Part shown: positions 54,789-64,000 of the stretch, piece by piece
Layout: the number at the start of each line of letters is the position of its first letter
Position numbering within the stretch: position 1 is the first letter of the stretch
Assembly: GCA_004293905.1 (NCBI GenBank)
Contig: RDZE01000016.1
Coordinates: 1 to 64,000, forward strand
Direction: 5' to 3'
Source of the DNA: Cytophagales bacterium
GTDB taxonomy: Bacteria; Bacteroidota; Bacteroidia; Cytophagales; Microscillaceae
Length of the DNA: 64,000 nt
Position numbers and translations under genes: made by a program
Notes under the pieces: generated by a model
The model's input: only the letters and a program-made list of their open reading frames with translations
Databases searched by the model: none
Told to the model about the DNA's origin: nothing

Positions 54789-57107
54789 ATGATGAAATCT
54801 ATTGTACTTAATTTTGTTTTATTATTCGCTATTTTAGGAACATTGCACGCGCAAAACGACTCTCTACAACGCGATGTAATGGACATAGACGACATCGTGG
54901 AGGCAGAGGACAATGATGCCATAAAAGTTGTTTCTGCGAGCCGTTCCAGCAAATCAATAGACGACCTACCTATCACCATTGAGGTAATTACACACGAAGA
55001 AATTGTACGCAATGGCTATACTACCTTAGTAGATGTATTGAAAGGTGTGGCGGGCATACGAGTTTCGCAACCGGGCAATGGAGTTGATGGGCAAACTTTT
55101 TTGATGCGGGGTTTGATTGGAAATTATTATACCAAAATTTTACTCAATGGTATCCCTTTGCAACCTTCGGTTTCGGGAGCATTGGCTATTGCGGAACAAC
55201 TGCCTATAGCACAAGCTGAACGCATAGAAATCATCTTTGGACCCGCTTCGGCAGTTTATGGAGCAGATGCGATGGCAGGTATCATCAACATCATCACTAC
55301 TACACCTGAAAATAATACGATTGCCGAAACCAATATCATCACGGGAGATTATGGATACAAACACATCAATTTTCTTTCAGGGGGAAAATTTGGGAAAGAC
55401 GATAAAGTGGTGCGTTATACACTTTTTGCAAATTTTGGCGAGCGCGAAGACCTCAATGTAAAATACGATGATGACAATTATAATCCACTTACTTATTCGT
55501 TATTCACCCCACAAGAACGAATATCGGCTTTTCGTGACCCCAACCGCTTTCTTTCACAAGTAATCCTTACCAACTATCCCTACTACAAAGGCACTACTTT
55601 CAAAGCAGAAGCCAATCAAATGCCCGAAAGAAGCTATCTTTTTGGGCTTCAGTTACAATACAAACGTTGGCAATTTTCATACTTCGAGATGTATCGCCGC
55701 AATTTTTCTTCTATTGGGCTACACCCTTTAGTTTTTTCGCATCACAATCCCGATATTTTCATAGGCGACCGCATCAGGCGCGCCACAGCCGCCTACCAAG
55801 TAGATTGGCAATGGGGGTCTTTTATTAGCAATGTTTCAGTAAATAGTTATCGTGTAGACCCACAATCGGCACGCGCTTCTACTTATGATGGTTTTGGAGG
55901 ACGTTCGTATAAATATGCCGCCTCTGACGATGTTTTTTTGGAGTTTTTACTTCGTTTAGGAACAAATAAAAATTGGGAGTTTACTTTGGGCACTTCGGTT
56001 ACTTTTTCGTCTATTTTGCCTCAAACGAACGACTTAGAACGTCCATTCCGCAACGATGTCATTACTTTGTATCAGGGCGTACCTTTTAGCCCGCATCCTG
56101 TTTATGGTACTTTTGGCTTTAACCCCTATAATTATATCAATGGTTCTGTATTTGCCCAAATTTATAAATCTAAAGAACGTTGGTCGCGTATTTTGGGCGC
56201 ACGCTTTGACCGCAACTCCGATTTTGAGGCAAACATACAAGCGCGCATTGCTTTACAATATAAACTAAGTGATAAAATTAGCATTAGAGGCTCATTGGGC
56301 AATGCTTTCAGAGCACCTTCTCCTAATGATACTTATTCTTCTACAGCTTTGTCTTTTACACAAGGCAACCAAACATTTATTAGCTATCAACAAGTTCCTA
56401 ATGAAGACCTAAGACCAGAAGTATCAAGCTCTTTTGAAGTGGCAGCACGTTATAAAATCAATAGTCGTATTTCTACAGAACTCATATATTTTACAAACAA
56501 TGTTTTACAAAGTATCACAGGGCGTTTAGTACCCGTAGACACGCTTCGATATCCTAACGCAGCACTTACTGATAGTAGGTTTAATATTCCTGTTACTCGT
56601 GCCTTTATCAATGACGAAAACTCACGCTCTTCTTTGATAAGTTTGCAATCTATTTGGCGTTTTCGAAACATTATCCCTTCTATGAAAATGGACATAGATG
56701 CACATTTTACTTTTGCCAGTGGCGAAGAAGTACTCCCCGATACCGCAGGCACTATCAATAGTTATCGTATGGTGCCTGATATGATGGCACAAATCAACTT
56801 TAGTTTTTACCCCACTAAAAAACTTTACTTGCGCGTATCACAAGTGATGATGACAGGCTGGCAACGTAGGTTCATACAATCTGCTGGACAAACCGAATTT
56901 GAACGCAACAGAATAGAAGGATACTATACACTTGATTTTTTGGCGCGTTATTCTATGAACAAAAATTTGAGTATCTTTGCCAAAGTTACCAATGTCTTTA
57001 ACACACAATATGGGGGCATAGATGCCACAGGTTTAGACATAGATATGCGCTCTAATCCTCAATTAGGGCTCAATACACAAGTAGGCGTTACCTTTAAACT
57101 CAACTAA
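54789..57107 (+). CDS. TonB-dependent outer-membrane receptor
   Basis: 772 residues with signal peptide (FAILGTLHAQ). Plug domain (about 45-160) with IDDLPITIEVITHEEIVRNGYTTLVDVLKGVAGIRVSQPGNGVDGQTFLMRG and RIEIIFGPASAVYGADAMAGIINIIT; 22-stranded barrel with LGNAFRAPSPNDTYSS and a C-terminal QVGVTFKLN. No carboxypeptidase-like N-terminal domain and no paired SusD gene. ColI/CirA-like shape suggests iron chelate, cobalamin or metal uptake. Its stop overlaps the SpoIIE gene start by one base (TAATG). Confidence 0.95.
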   Translation: MMKSIVLNFVLLFAILGTLHAQNDSLQRDVMDIDDIVEAEDNDAIKVVSASRSSKSIDDLPITIEVITHEEIVRNGYTTLVDVLKGVAGIRVSQPGNGVDGQTFLMRGLIGNYYTKILLNGIPLQPSVSGALAIAEQLPIAQAERIEIIFGPASAVYGADAMAGIINIITTTPENNTIAETNIITGDYGYKHINFLSGGKFGKDDKVVRYTLFANFGEREDLNVKYDDDNYNPLTYSLFTPQERISAFRDPNRFLSQVILTNYPYYKGTTFKAEANQMPERSYLFGLQLQYKRWQFSYFEMYRRNFSSIGLHPLVFSHHNPDIFIGDRIRRATAAYQVDWQWGSFISNVSVNSYRVDPQSARASTYDGFGGRSYKYAASDDVFLEFLLRLGTNKNWEFTLGTSVTFSSILPQTNDLERPFRNDVITLYQGVPFSPHPVYGTFGFNPYNYINGSVFAQIYKSKERWSRILGARFDRNSDFEANIQARIALQYKLSDKISIRGSLGNAFRAPSPNDTYSSTALSFTQGNQTFISYQQVPNEDLRPEVSSSFEVAARYKINSRISTELIYFTNNVLQSITGRLVPVDTLRYPNAALTDSRFNIPVTRAFINDENSRSSLISLQSIWRFRNIIPSMKMDIDAHFTFASGEEVLPDTAGTINSYRMVPDMMAQINFSFYPTKKLYLRVSQVMMTGWQRRFIQSAGQTEFERNRIEGYYTLDFLARYSMNKNLSIFAKVTNVFNTQYGGIDATGLDIDMRSNPQLGLNTQVGVTFKLN

Positions 57108-59515
57108 TGAAAATACACTATCTACATATCATATTGCTTTTGGGGATAGTTGGGATAGGCATTTTTTCAAAAGCAAATGCTCAAAACAATGATAGCTTAC
57201 TCATACAAGCCCGCTTTTATAAAGAGAAAGGCGATTTTGTAAATGCATTGCGTTATTATTTACAAATTATTAAAAAAGAAGAAAATAACACCGATAAGAA
57301 AATTTATTTATCTCAAATCTATACAGAAGTAGGTATTGTTTATAAAGATGGAAACCTCTATGAAAAAGCCTTAGAATACTTTGACAAAAGCCAAGAGATA
57401 TACCCACAAACCAATACCCTAACGCTAATAGCAGATGCCTTAGCAAAAATGCGCCGCTACCAAGAAGCCATCAATGCCTACCTCAAAATACTCAATGAAC
57501 TCCAACAACAATATCCCGAAGACCAACTCAAAACCCTCCCTATTCTGAGGAAGATAATTCTTACTTATCAAAACCTCAATCAATACGAGGACGCTATGGT
57601 TTATAACCAAAAAATATTGGAAATTCAGCAAAAAATAAACAACCAAGAAGGAATTATCATTGCTAAAAACAACATAGGCTACAACTATAAATTCCTCAAA
57701 AAATACAACGAAGCCATTCGCACTTTTCAGGAAGTACTCACACTCGAAGCCAATGAACCCAACCCCATTACGCTCATTAATATCGGTATCTGTTATCAAA
57801 ACAAAGGAGATAATGCTCAAACGCTCAATTATTTGCTAAAAGCCAATAATATAATAGAAAAAACAGGCAACCCACGCGAAAAAGCACAAATGTACGATTT
57901 ACTTTCTGTTGTTTATTACCACATGAAAGACTATTACAATGCCCGCTATTATAACGACAAAGCCTTAGAAACCGCCCAAAATAACAATGATAAACTTACC
58001 TTAGGACGCATCTACGAAACCACCTCATTACTCTTTCAAGCCGAAGAGAAATACGACAAAGCCTTAGATTATTTCAAAAAACACTTAGCCATTCGCGATT
58101 CCCTTTTGATAGAAGAAAGGCTCAAACAACAAGAACTTTTACAACAACAATTTATCATAGAACGAACCGAAAAAGAACTCAAACTCCTACTTGTAGGCGA
58201 AGAGGTAAAAGATTTGGCACTGAAACAAAAAGAAAAAGAACTGCAATTATTACAAAATGAAAAAGAACTGCAAAATGCAAAACTTTCGCAAGAGGAGTTA
58301 CAAAAAAAACGCGCACTCCAAGAACTATTATTGCTAAAACAAAAAGCCGACTCTGAGAAAAAAGAACGCGAAATCAACGAACTTGTGCAAAAACAAACCC
58401 TCAAAGATTTAGAATTGCAACGAAAATCAGCCTTAGAAAAACAGAAAGAAAACGAAATAAAGCTACTCACCCAAAACAAACAACTACAAGATTTACAACT
58501 TAAAAAAAACGAAGAAGAACTCAAGCAACAACGTGATTTACAAAATGCAATTTTTGGGATAGGGGCATTAGGGGCATTGGTGTTTGTGCTCATCGTCATT
58601 AGTTGGGGCATCACTCGCCGAAAAAATTTACTCTTGGCAGAACAACAAAAGGTAATAGCCGAAAAAAACGCTGAACTCATACAAACCAACGAAGAAATAG
58701 CCACACAACGCGATACTGCCGAAGCACTCAGCAAACTCATAGCCGAAAAAAATGCCGATATTACAGATAGTATCAACTATGCCCAAAGAATACAACAAGC
58801 CATGTTGCCTACTACAGAAGAAATTAGCCAATATTTGCCCCATCATTTTATCTTATTCAAACCGCGCGACATCGTATCGGGCGATTTTTATTGGTTTGCA
58901 CAAAAAGAAAATAAAATCATTGTCGCTGCCGCTGATTGTACAGGGCACGGTGTTCCGGGTGGTTTTATGAGTATGATAGGCAACGACCTCATAGGGCAAA
59001 TCGTCCATGACAAAGAAATTCATGAGCCACACCTCATTCTCAACGAACTACACAAAGGCATCAGAAAAGCACTCAAACAATCAGATACGGACAATCGCGA
59101 TGGTATGGATATTTCCTTAGTAGTTATCAACACAGATACTAAAACCATTGCTTATGCAGGTGCCAAAAACCCTTTGATTTATGTGCAGAAGGAGCAAATA
59201 TTTACCATCAAAGCAGATAAACACAGCATAGGAGGAGGTTTGGCAGGGCAAGAAATTTCTTTTACCACTAAAGAAATCAACTATGAAACGCCTACCACTC
59301 TCTACCTCTTTTCAGATGGTTACCAAGACCAATTCGGAGGAGCTAATGATAAAAAATTTATGGTAACGCGAATGAGGGAACTTTTTTTAGCAATTCATTC
59401 AGAGCCATTGCCCCAACAAAAAGAAAAACTACAAACCGCCATAGAACAGTGGATAGCGGAAGGAGAGGAAGAACAAACCGACGACATACTCGTCATTGGG
59501 CTAAAAATGCAATAA
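57107..59515 (+). CDS. TPR-containing sensor with SpoIIE-type PP2C phosphatase
   Basis: 802 residues. Signal/anchor at the N-terminus, TPR units in the periplasmic part (about 30-345), a long coiled coil (about 350-480), one membrane helix (AIFGIGALGALVFVLIVISWGI), a second coil, and a C-terminal SpoIIE/PP2C domain (INYAQRIQQAMLPTTEE, LFKPRDIVSGDFYW, AADCTGHGVPGGFMSMIG, MDISLVVINT). Metal-binding Asp residues are in the DFYWF and DCTGHG blocks. Dephosphorylates partner Ser/Thr proteins in RsbU-type cascades. Co-translated with a TonB receptor. Confidence 0.92.
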   Translation: MKIHYLHIILLLGIVGIGIFSKANAQNNDSLLIQARFYKEKGDFVNALRYYLQIIKKEENNTDKKIYLSQIYTEVGIVYKDGNLYEKALEYFDKSQEIYPQTNTLTLIADALAKMRRYQEAINAYLKILNELQQQYPEDQLKTLPILRKIILTYQNLNQYEDAMVYNQKILEIQQKINNQEGIIIAKNNIGYNYKFLKKYNEAIRTFQEVLTLEANEPNPITLINIGICYQNKGDNAQTLNYLLKANNIIEKTGNPREKAQMYDLLSVVYYHMKDYYNARYYNDKALETAQNNNDKLTLGRIYETTSLLFQAEEKYDKALDYFKKHLAIRDSLLIEERLKQQELLQQQFIIERTEKELKLLLVGEEVKDLALKQKEKELQLLQNEKELQNAKLSQEELQKKRALQELLLLKQKADSEKKEREINELVQKQTLKDLELQRKSALEKQKENEIKLLTQNKQLQDLQLKKNEEELKQQRDLQNAIFGIGALGALVFVLIVISWGITRRKNLLLAEQQKVIAEKNAELIQTNEEIATQRDTAEALSKLIAEKNADITDSINYAQRIQQAMLPTTEEISQYLPHHFILFKPRDIVSGDFYWFAQKENKIIVAAADCTGHGVPGGFMSMIGNDLIGQIVHDKEIHEPHLILNELHKGIRKALKQSDTDNRDGMDISLVVINTDTKTIAYAGAKNPLIYVQKEQIFTIKADKHSIGGGLAGQEISFTTKEINYETPTTLYLFSDGYQDQFGGANDKKFMVTRMRELFLAIHSEPLPQQKEKLQTAIEQWIAEGEEEQTDDILVIGLKMQ

Positions 59516-61588
59516 AAATGCATAAATAAAAGCCCAATCGCGCAGTGCTTCATAACGCCCCGAACTACCTCCATGCCCAGCACCCATATAAGTCCGCAGA
59601 AGCAATGTATGATTGTCTGTTTTATAGGCGCGTAACTTTGCCACCCATTTGGCAGGCTCCCAATACTGCACTTGAGAATCTTGATAACCCGCAATGACCA
59701 AAATATGAGGGTAGTCTTGTGCCTTCACTTGGTCATAAGGGGAGTAAGAAAGCATATAAGTATAATCTGCCTCCTGAGTAGGATTGCCCCATTCGTCATA
59801 CTCAAAAGTAGTCAAAGGAATTTCATCGTCTTGCATAGTAGTTACTACATCTACAAAAGGCACATCAGCGACTACACTCCTAAACAAATCAGGACGCATA
59901 TTCAATACAGCCCCCATTAATAACCCACCTGCACTTGCTCCATAAGCACTCAAAAGAGAAGATTGTGTATATTTTTCAGCAATCAGATACTCTGCGCAAG
60001 CAATAAAATCTTCAAAAGTATTCATTTTGGCTTGCATTTTACCCTGCACATACCATTGATGCCCCATCTCTTGCCCACCCCGTACATGGGCAATAGCATA
60101 TACAAATCCTCTATCCAAAAGACTGAGTACATCAGCATTAAACTCCGTAGAAGAATTTGCCCCATAAGCACCATAACCTGTCAATAGACAATGATTTTGC
60201 CCATTTTGTAGAAATTTATCTTTCCTATATACCAAAGAAATGGGTATCCTTGCGCCGTCTTTGGCAGTAGCCCATACGCGTGCTGTTTCATAATGATTGG
60301 CATCAAAATCGACTCCTGCAAATTGTTGTTTGAGTAGTTTCTTTTCTCCTGTTTTTAGGTGAATATCATATTGTGTAAAAGGTTCTTTGAGAGAAGACTC
60401 TCCTAAACGCAACCAATCAGTATGATAATCTACATTGCTGAGCAATACAAAAGTATGCGTAGGGTCATCTTTCGTAATAAGATAATCTGTGCTGTCTTGC
60501 CAATTTTTTATTCTTAATCTCTGTAGCCCATCATAACGCTCTAACACAACCCAATAATGTTCGAAAAACTCTATTTCTTCTATCAAAGTATGCGTATTGT
60601 GAGGCAACACAGTCTGCCAATTCACTTTGGCAGTTTTGGAATGATGCGTTTGCATTATTTGATAGTTTTCTGCTTGCCAATTTGTAAGAATATAAAAATA
60701 ATCGCCATGTTGTTCCAATAAATATTTTAGCCCTTTTTCGCGGGGTTGAAAACAAGTGAAAACACTATCATTTTCGGCATCAGTTGCCAAGTACCAATAT
60801 TCATCGGAAAGTGTAGAAGAGCTATTAATGAAAATATAATCTTCTGATTTTGAGTGAGAAAGAAAAAGGTCATAGGTGTTATCTTTTTCTTCATACACCA
60901 AAGTTGGAGCTTGCTGACTGCCTATTTTATACCTAAAAACCTGAAAAGTACGCAAAGTTTCAGGGTCTTTGCGTGTAAAATAAATAGTATTTTCTTTGCG
61001 CGAAAAAACAAACTCTGAAACATCTTCCAACCTATCGGGTAAAATTTGATTTTTCTCCAAATCCTTAAAATAAAGTGTGTACCGATACCTTCCTACAGTA
61101 TCAACAAGGAAAGCCAACAAATTATTATTCGTATGAATATCAGCATCGGCAAAATCGTAGTAGGAGTTTTTTTGGGCTAATTCGGGAAAATTGAGTAGTA
61201 TTTCCTCAGGCGATTCTATAGTTTTTCTCTTTCTGCAAAGCAAAGGATACTCCGCTTTTGCCTCATAGCGTATATACCAATAATCGCCATTTTTACGAAA
61301 AGGAAGTGTCATCATTTCGTCTTCTACTCTGCTCCGCATCTCTTCAAAAAGTGTATTTTGAAGCGATTGAGTAGCCTTCATTTGTTTTTGTGTATATTTA
61401 TTTTCTTCTTCTAAGTATTGCAATACAGCTTTATCATCGCGGTTGCGTAACCAAAAATAGTCATCAGTGCGGTCGCCAAAAGGAGATGTAAGGCGTGTAG
61501 GTATTTGCATTGCCTTCGGAGGTGTTTGCCCGTTGCAAAACAAGGGTATTGCAATCACCAACCAAATCATTTTTTTATAATAATACAT
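59501..61588 (-). CDS. S9A prolyl oligopeptidase-family (oligopeptidase B-like) peptidase
   Basis: 695 residues with signal peptide (PLFCNGQ). N-terminal propeller (about 60-400) and C-terminal alpha/beta-hydrolase. Catalytic Ser in SAYGASAGGLLMGAVLN, Asp in VIAGYQDSQVQYWEPAKW, His in TYMGAGHGGSSGRYE. WLRNRDDKAVLQYLEEEN near the N-terminus is typical of the S9A family. Oligopeptidase B cleaves short peptides after basic residues; this form is exported. Convergent overlap of 15 bases with the SpoIIE gene. Confidence 0.94.
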   Translation of the reverse strand: MYYYKKMIWLVIAIPLFCNGQTPPKAMQIPTRLTSPFGDRTDDYFWLRNRDDKAVLQYLEEENKYTQKQMKATQSLQNTLFEEMRSRVEDEMMTLPFRKNGDYWYIRYEAKAEYPLLCRKRKTIESPEEILLNFPELAQKNSYYDFADADIHTNNNLLAFLVDTVGRYRYTLYFKDLEKNQILPDRLEDVSEFVFSRKENTIYFTRKDPETLRTFQVFRYKIGSQQAPTLVYEEKDNTYDLFLSHSKSEDYIFINSSSTLSDEYWYLATDAENDSVFTCFQPREKGLKYLLEQHGDYFYILTNWQAENYQIMQTHHSKTAKVNWQTVLPHNTHTLIEEIEFFEHYWVVLERYDGLQRLRIKNWQDSTDYLITKDDPTHTFVLLSNVDYHTDWLRLGESSLKEPFTQYDIHLKTGEKKLLKQQFAGVDFDANHYETARVWATAKDGARIPISLVYRKDKFLQNGQNHCLLTGYGAYGANSSTEFNADVLSLLDRGFVYAIAHVRGGQEMGHQWYVQGKMQAKMNTFEDFIACAEYLIAEKYTQSSLLSAYGASAGGLLMGAVLNMRPDLFRSVVADVPFVDVVTTMQDDEIPLTTFEYDEWGNPTQEADYTYMLSYSPYDQVKAQDYPHILVIAGYQDSQVQYWEPAKWVAKLRAYKTDNHTLLLRTYMGAGHGGSSGRYEALRDWAFIYAFLLHF

Positions 61589-61711
61589 AGAATGTGTGTT
61601 TGTCTGATTTTCTTTTTTTATAAACGAGTAGTTAGTACTAAAAATGATAATTGAAACAAAGTAGCTCTATAAAAAGTATAAAAAAGGTATACCAAGCTCA
61701 CAAAAAATACA

Positions 61712-61719
61712 TAACTTTG
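61712..61719 (+). promoter_or_regulatory. Putative -7 box for the BlaI-like gene
   Basis: TAACTTTG matches TAnnTTTG, 11 bases before the ATG at 61731, so the leader would be very short. No TTTG at -33 position. Confidence 0.45.
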
Positions 61720-61730
61720 TAATAAAAAAC

Positions 61731-62126
61731 ATGAGAGACCTTACTAAAGCCGAAGAACAAATCATGCAAGTGCTTTGGAAATTAGAAAAAGCATTTGTAA
61801 AAGAAATCATAGAAGAACTTCCTGAGCCCAAGCCTGCTTATAATACCGTTTCGACCGTAGTGCGTATCTTAGAAGAAAAACAAGTTGTAGGGCATATCGC
61901 TCATGGCAAAACGCACCAATACTATCCTCTTTTTTCGAAGAAAGACTACCAAAATTTTTATATGAAAAACTTTATCAAAAACTATTTTGGGGGTTCTTTT
62001 CAAAAAATGGTATCTTTTTTTGTCAAAGAAAACCAAGTCAACTTGAACGACATGGAAGACCTATTGCAATACATGGACAATCTGCCACCAATAGTTGATG
62101 AAGAGGAACAAAATCCATCACAATAG
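61731..62126 (+). CDS. BlaI/MecI/CopY-family transcriptional repressor
   Basis: 131 residues. LTKAEEQIMQVLWKLEKAFVKEIIEELPEPKPAYNTVSTVVRILEEKQVVGH is the MarR-like winged helix and the following FSKKDYQNFYMKNFIKNYFGGSFQKMVSFFVKEN the dimerisation helix of BlaI. Classical partners are the sensor protease BlaR1/MecR1, which cleaves the repressor. No BlaR1 is next to it here; the next gene (21 bases away) is a secreted subtilase. Confidence 0.93.
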   Translation: MRDLTKAEEQIMQVLWKLEKAFVKEIIEELPEPKPAYNTVSTVVRILEEKQVVGHIAHGKTHQYYPLFSKKDYQNFYMKNFIKNYFGGSFQKMVSFFVKENQVNLNDMEDLLQYMDNLPPIVDEEEQNPSQ

Positions 62127-62147
62127 CGATTTTTAGCATAGCGATAT

Positions 62148-64000
62148 ATGAAAAAAATCTATCTATATCTTTGGGCTATGAGTGGATTTTTTGCGTGGAC
62201 AAATGCCCAAAATATAACGCCAACAGCACGCCTTATTGATGAAATAAATGCACAAGAGGCACAAACCAATGCCCTACGCTGGCGTTTCCCAATACAAAAT
62301 AACTTTGCTACACTCCACCATATAGAACCCAACGGAACGCCTATTTACTACTCCACACGTAGCAATTGGGCTGCTGCCAAAAGCATTGGTATAGAAGCCC
62401 TACAAAACAATGTAAATCAGTTTTTTGGAAAAAATCTTACTATAGGTGTTTGGGACATAGGCACAGTACGTACAACTCATCAAGAATTATCGCCACGCAT
62501 TGCCCTCCGCGACAATGCCGTTTTTCCGTCTAACATTAGTAGTAACGACCACCATGCTACGCATACAATTGCCACGATGGTAGCACAAGGGAAAAATGCT
62601 CAAGTAAAAGGGCTTGCTTCTGCGGCTTCAGTAGATTATTACAATACCGAAAACGATTTACAAGAGCTTTTACAAGCGGCACAAAATGGCTTGTTAGTAT
62701 CCTGCCATGCCTACGGACCTGCTTTCCCAAGCACTACTGAGGCTTGGCGTTTGGGTTATTATGATGCAGAGGCACGCCGCTGGGACTTACTCACCGAAGC
62801 CGCGCCCTATTGCCTGCCTATCAATGCTTGTGGTAATGATGGAGATGGCACTCAGTATGATAGACTTATTGGGCTGAGTACCGCTAAAAACCCTTTGATG
62901 GTAGGTGCTTGTGCTATCAATAACCAATCTTTTTTAGCTCCTTTCACCAGCTTCGGACCTACAGATGATGGCAGAATCAAACCCGACTTGGTAGCACCCG
63001 GCATAGATATTTTTTCGGCACGGAGCAATGCAGACGATGCTTATTTTTCGCTTAGTGGTACTTCTATGGCGAGTGCTGTAGTCGCAGGAGGGGCTATTCT
63101 TTTGCAAGAAATGTATTTTGCTCAAAATCAGAAATATATGCGTGCCGCCACTCTAAAGGCTCTTCTTATACACACTGCTAACGAGGTAGGCAATACACAA
63201 GGTCCTGATTATCAGGCAGGTTGGGGAGCAATCAACTTAGAAAAAGCAACACAAATGCTCTGTAATGAACAAATAGACCAAACTTTTATAGAAACTTCAC
63301 TCTCTAATAAAACTGAATTTAGTTATACCTTTAATACCAGTACTGCCTCACAACTCAAAATTACACTCTCTTGGACAGACCCCGCCGCCGATGTGTTGCC
63401 ACCAAGCAATGCATCGCGCAATGATAGAAATGCGCGCTTGGTCAATGATTTAGACCTTAGACTCTATGATGCGCAAGGAAAATTACTCGATTTGCCTTGG
63501 GTTTTAGACCCCGAGAACCCTCAGAAAGGAGCACAAAAAGCCGATAATACTGTAGATGTAATAGAGCAAATTGTACAAGAAAATATCCAGCCTTTTGCCC
63601 AATATACCCTTAAAGTGAGTCATAAAAAAAAACTTATCGGAACGACACAACCTTTTTCCTTGCTGATTTCTAATGTACAAAAAGAATGGGTAAAAGCAAA
63701 TGATAATGCGCTTTTTAGCACTATAAAAGCCACTCAATACCAATGGCTGCAAAAAGACAATACCCTCATCGAAGGGGCGCAAAGTGCTACCTATGTTCCT
63801 GAAAAAGCGGGTTATTATCGTCTGAAAATACGCAATGCTTGTGGAGAAGAAAAAATCTCGACTTGGGTGGCTTGGCAGAGCAATCAGCAAGCAAATTTTT
63901 GGGAAGGCATACAGCTAACACCCAATCCTATTACAACTTTTTTAGAAATAGCCCTTCCTAAAAAAACCGCTGTTGAGGTGGTAGTGATGGATTTACAAGG
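62148..64000 (+). CDS. Secreted subtilisin-like (S8) protease with type IX sorting domain, partial
   Basis: Frame from ATG 62148 is open to the window end (over 617 residues). Signal peptide to about residue 20, then the S8 domain: Asp103 in GVWDIGTV, His136 in the HHATH region (canonical HGTH, here A for G), oxyanion Asn230 in NACGND, Ser306 in SGTSMASAVVAGG. Then a beta-sandwich (about 360-560) and the start of a type IX secretion tail (LTPNPITTFLEIALPKKTAVEVVVMD). So it is exported by the type IX system and either surface-bound or released. C-terminus is cut off. Sits 21 bases after the BlaI-type repressor. Confidence 0.93.
   Translation, partial: MKKIYLYLWAMSGFFAWTNAQNITPTARLIDEINAQEAQTNALRWRFPIQNNFATLHHIEPNGTPIYYSTRSNWAAAKSIGIEALQNNVNQFFGKNLTIGVWDIGTVRTTHQELSPRIALRDNAVFPSNISSNDHHATHTIATMVAQGKNAQVKGLASAASVDYYNTENDLQELLQAAQNGLLVSCHAYGPAFPSTTEAWRLGYYDAEARRWDLLTEAAPYCLPINACGNDGDGTQYDRLIGLSTAKNPLMVGACAINNQSFLAPFTSFGPTDDGRIKPDLVAPGIDIFSARSNADDAYFSLSGTSMASAVVAGGAILLQEMYFAQNQKYMRAATLKALLIHTANEVGNTQGPDYQAGWGAINLEKATQMLCNEQIDQTFIETSLSNKTEFSYTFNTSTASQLKITLSWTDPAADVLPPSNASRNDRNARLVNDLDLRLYDAQGKLLDLPWVLDPENPQKGAQKADNTVDVIEQIVQENIQPFAQYTLKVSHKKKLIGTTQPFSLLISNVQKEWVKANDNALFSTIKATQYQWLQKDNTLIEGAQSATYVPEKAGYYRLKIRNACGEEKISTWVAWQSNQQANFWEGIQLTPNPITTFLEIALPKKTAVEVVVMDLQ

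Noticed and set aside
58069-58776. 235-residue Ser/Cys/Phe-rich minus-strand frame
   Set aside because: It is the complement of the coiled-coil region of the TPR-SpoIIE gene.

Overview
The window is a dense, AT-rich bacterial segment. It carries Bacteroidota hallmarks: S46 dipeptidyl-peptidase, GldA-type ABC ATPase, an OmpA protein with PorE-like domain order, a subtilase with a type IX secretion sorting tail, DUF4175, DUF4230, DUF2279 and DUF4105 proteins, a TonB-dependent receptor, and promoter-like TAnnTTTG boxes. The many LRR, TPR, CHAT and STAND-type proteins point towards Cytophagales, but the genus cannot be named from this sequence. Genes are tightly packed, with many short overlaps, and no stretch over 300 bases lacks a gene. 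No rRNA, tRNA, CRISPR array or transposase was seen.

Region 1 (1-6469, minus strand) is the accessory island and the most interesting part. Reading 5' to 3' on the minus strand it encodes: a CHAT (caspase-like) protease with a small helical N-terminal adaptor; a bacterial gasdermin; a 540-residue protein with an adaptor-like N-terminus that shares a 21-residue linker with the protease; and an nSTAND NTPase followed by a winged-helix, transmembrane and LRR part. This reads as a sense, protease and pore-former cell-suicide or anti-phage operon. Both the gasdermin and the NTPase-LRR protein are interrupted by single-base frame changes, so the locus is decaying, uses recoding, or holds sequencing errors. 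A Uma2-like gene and an imperfect inverted repeat lie downstream.

Region 2 (6569-30711) is mostly housekeeping: dapB, Nif3, S46 peptidase, a PadR-GldA-DinB-glycosyltransferase operon, queE, the PorE-like OmpA protein, SixA-like phosphatase, fumarylacetoacetase, BatD-like protein, TerB-like protein, Ldh-family dehydrogenase, penicillin acylase, Lrp regulator, glutathione peroxidase, an epimerase, aroC and dapD.

Region 3 (30797-48412) holds an LRR-TPR protein, an HNH protein, an isolated atpF, DUF4175, an RsbW-like kinase, ybeY, pncB, a CarH-like B12 photoreceptor regulator beside a carotenoid (CruF-like) gene, a stress-protein/ABC exporter/DUF2279 run, a large BNR-propeller protein and a LolA-like protein.

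Region 4 (48474-64000) starts with two DUF3267 membrane metalloprotease-like paralogs. Each sits behind a near-identical duplicated upstream region built of 11-bp direct repeats, next to a histidine kinase/OmpR-type regulator pair that is the obvious candidate to bind them. A 29-residue membrane microprotein lies in the same cluster. Then come a rhomboid protease, a DUF4105 protein, a TonB receptor overlapping a TPR-SpoIIE phosphatase, a prolyl-oligopeptidase, and a BlaI-type repressor just upstream of a type IX-secreted subtilase that runs off the end.
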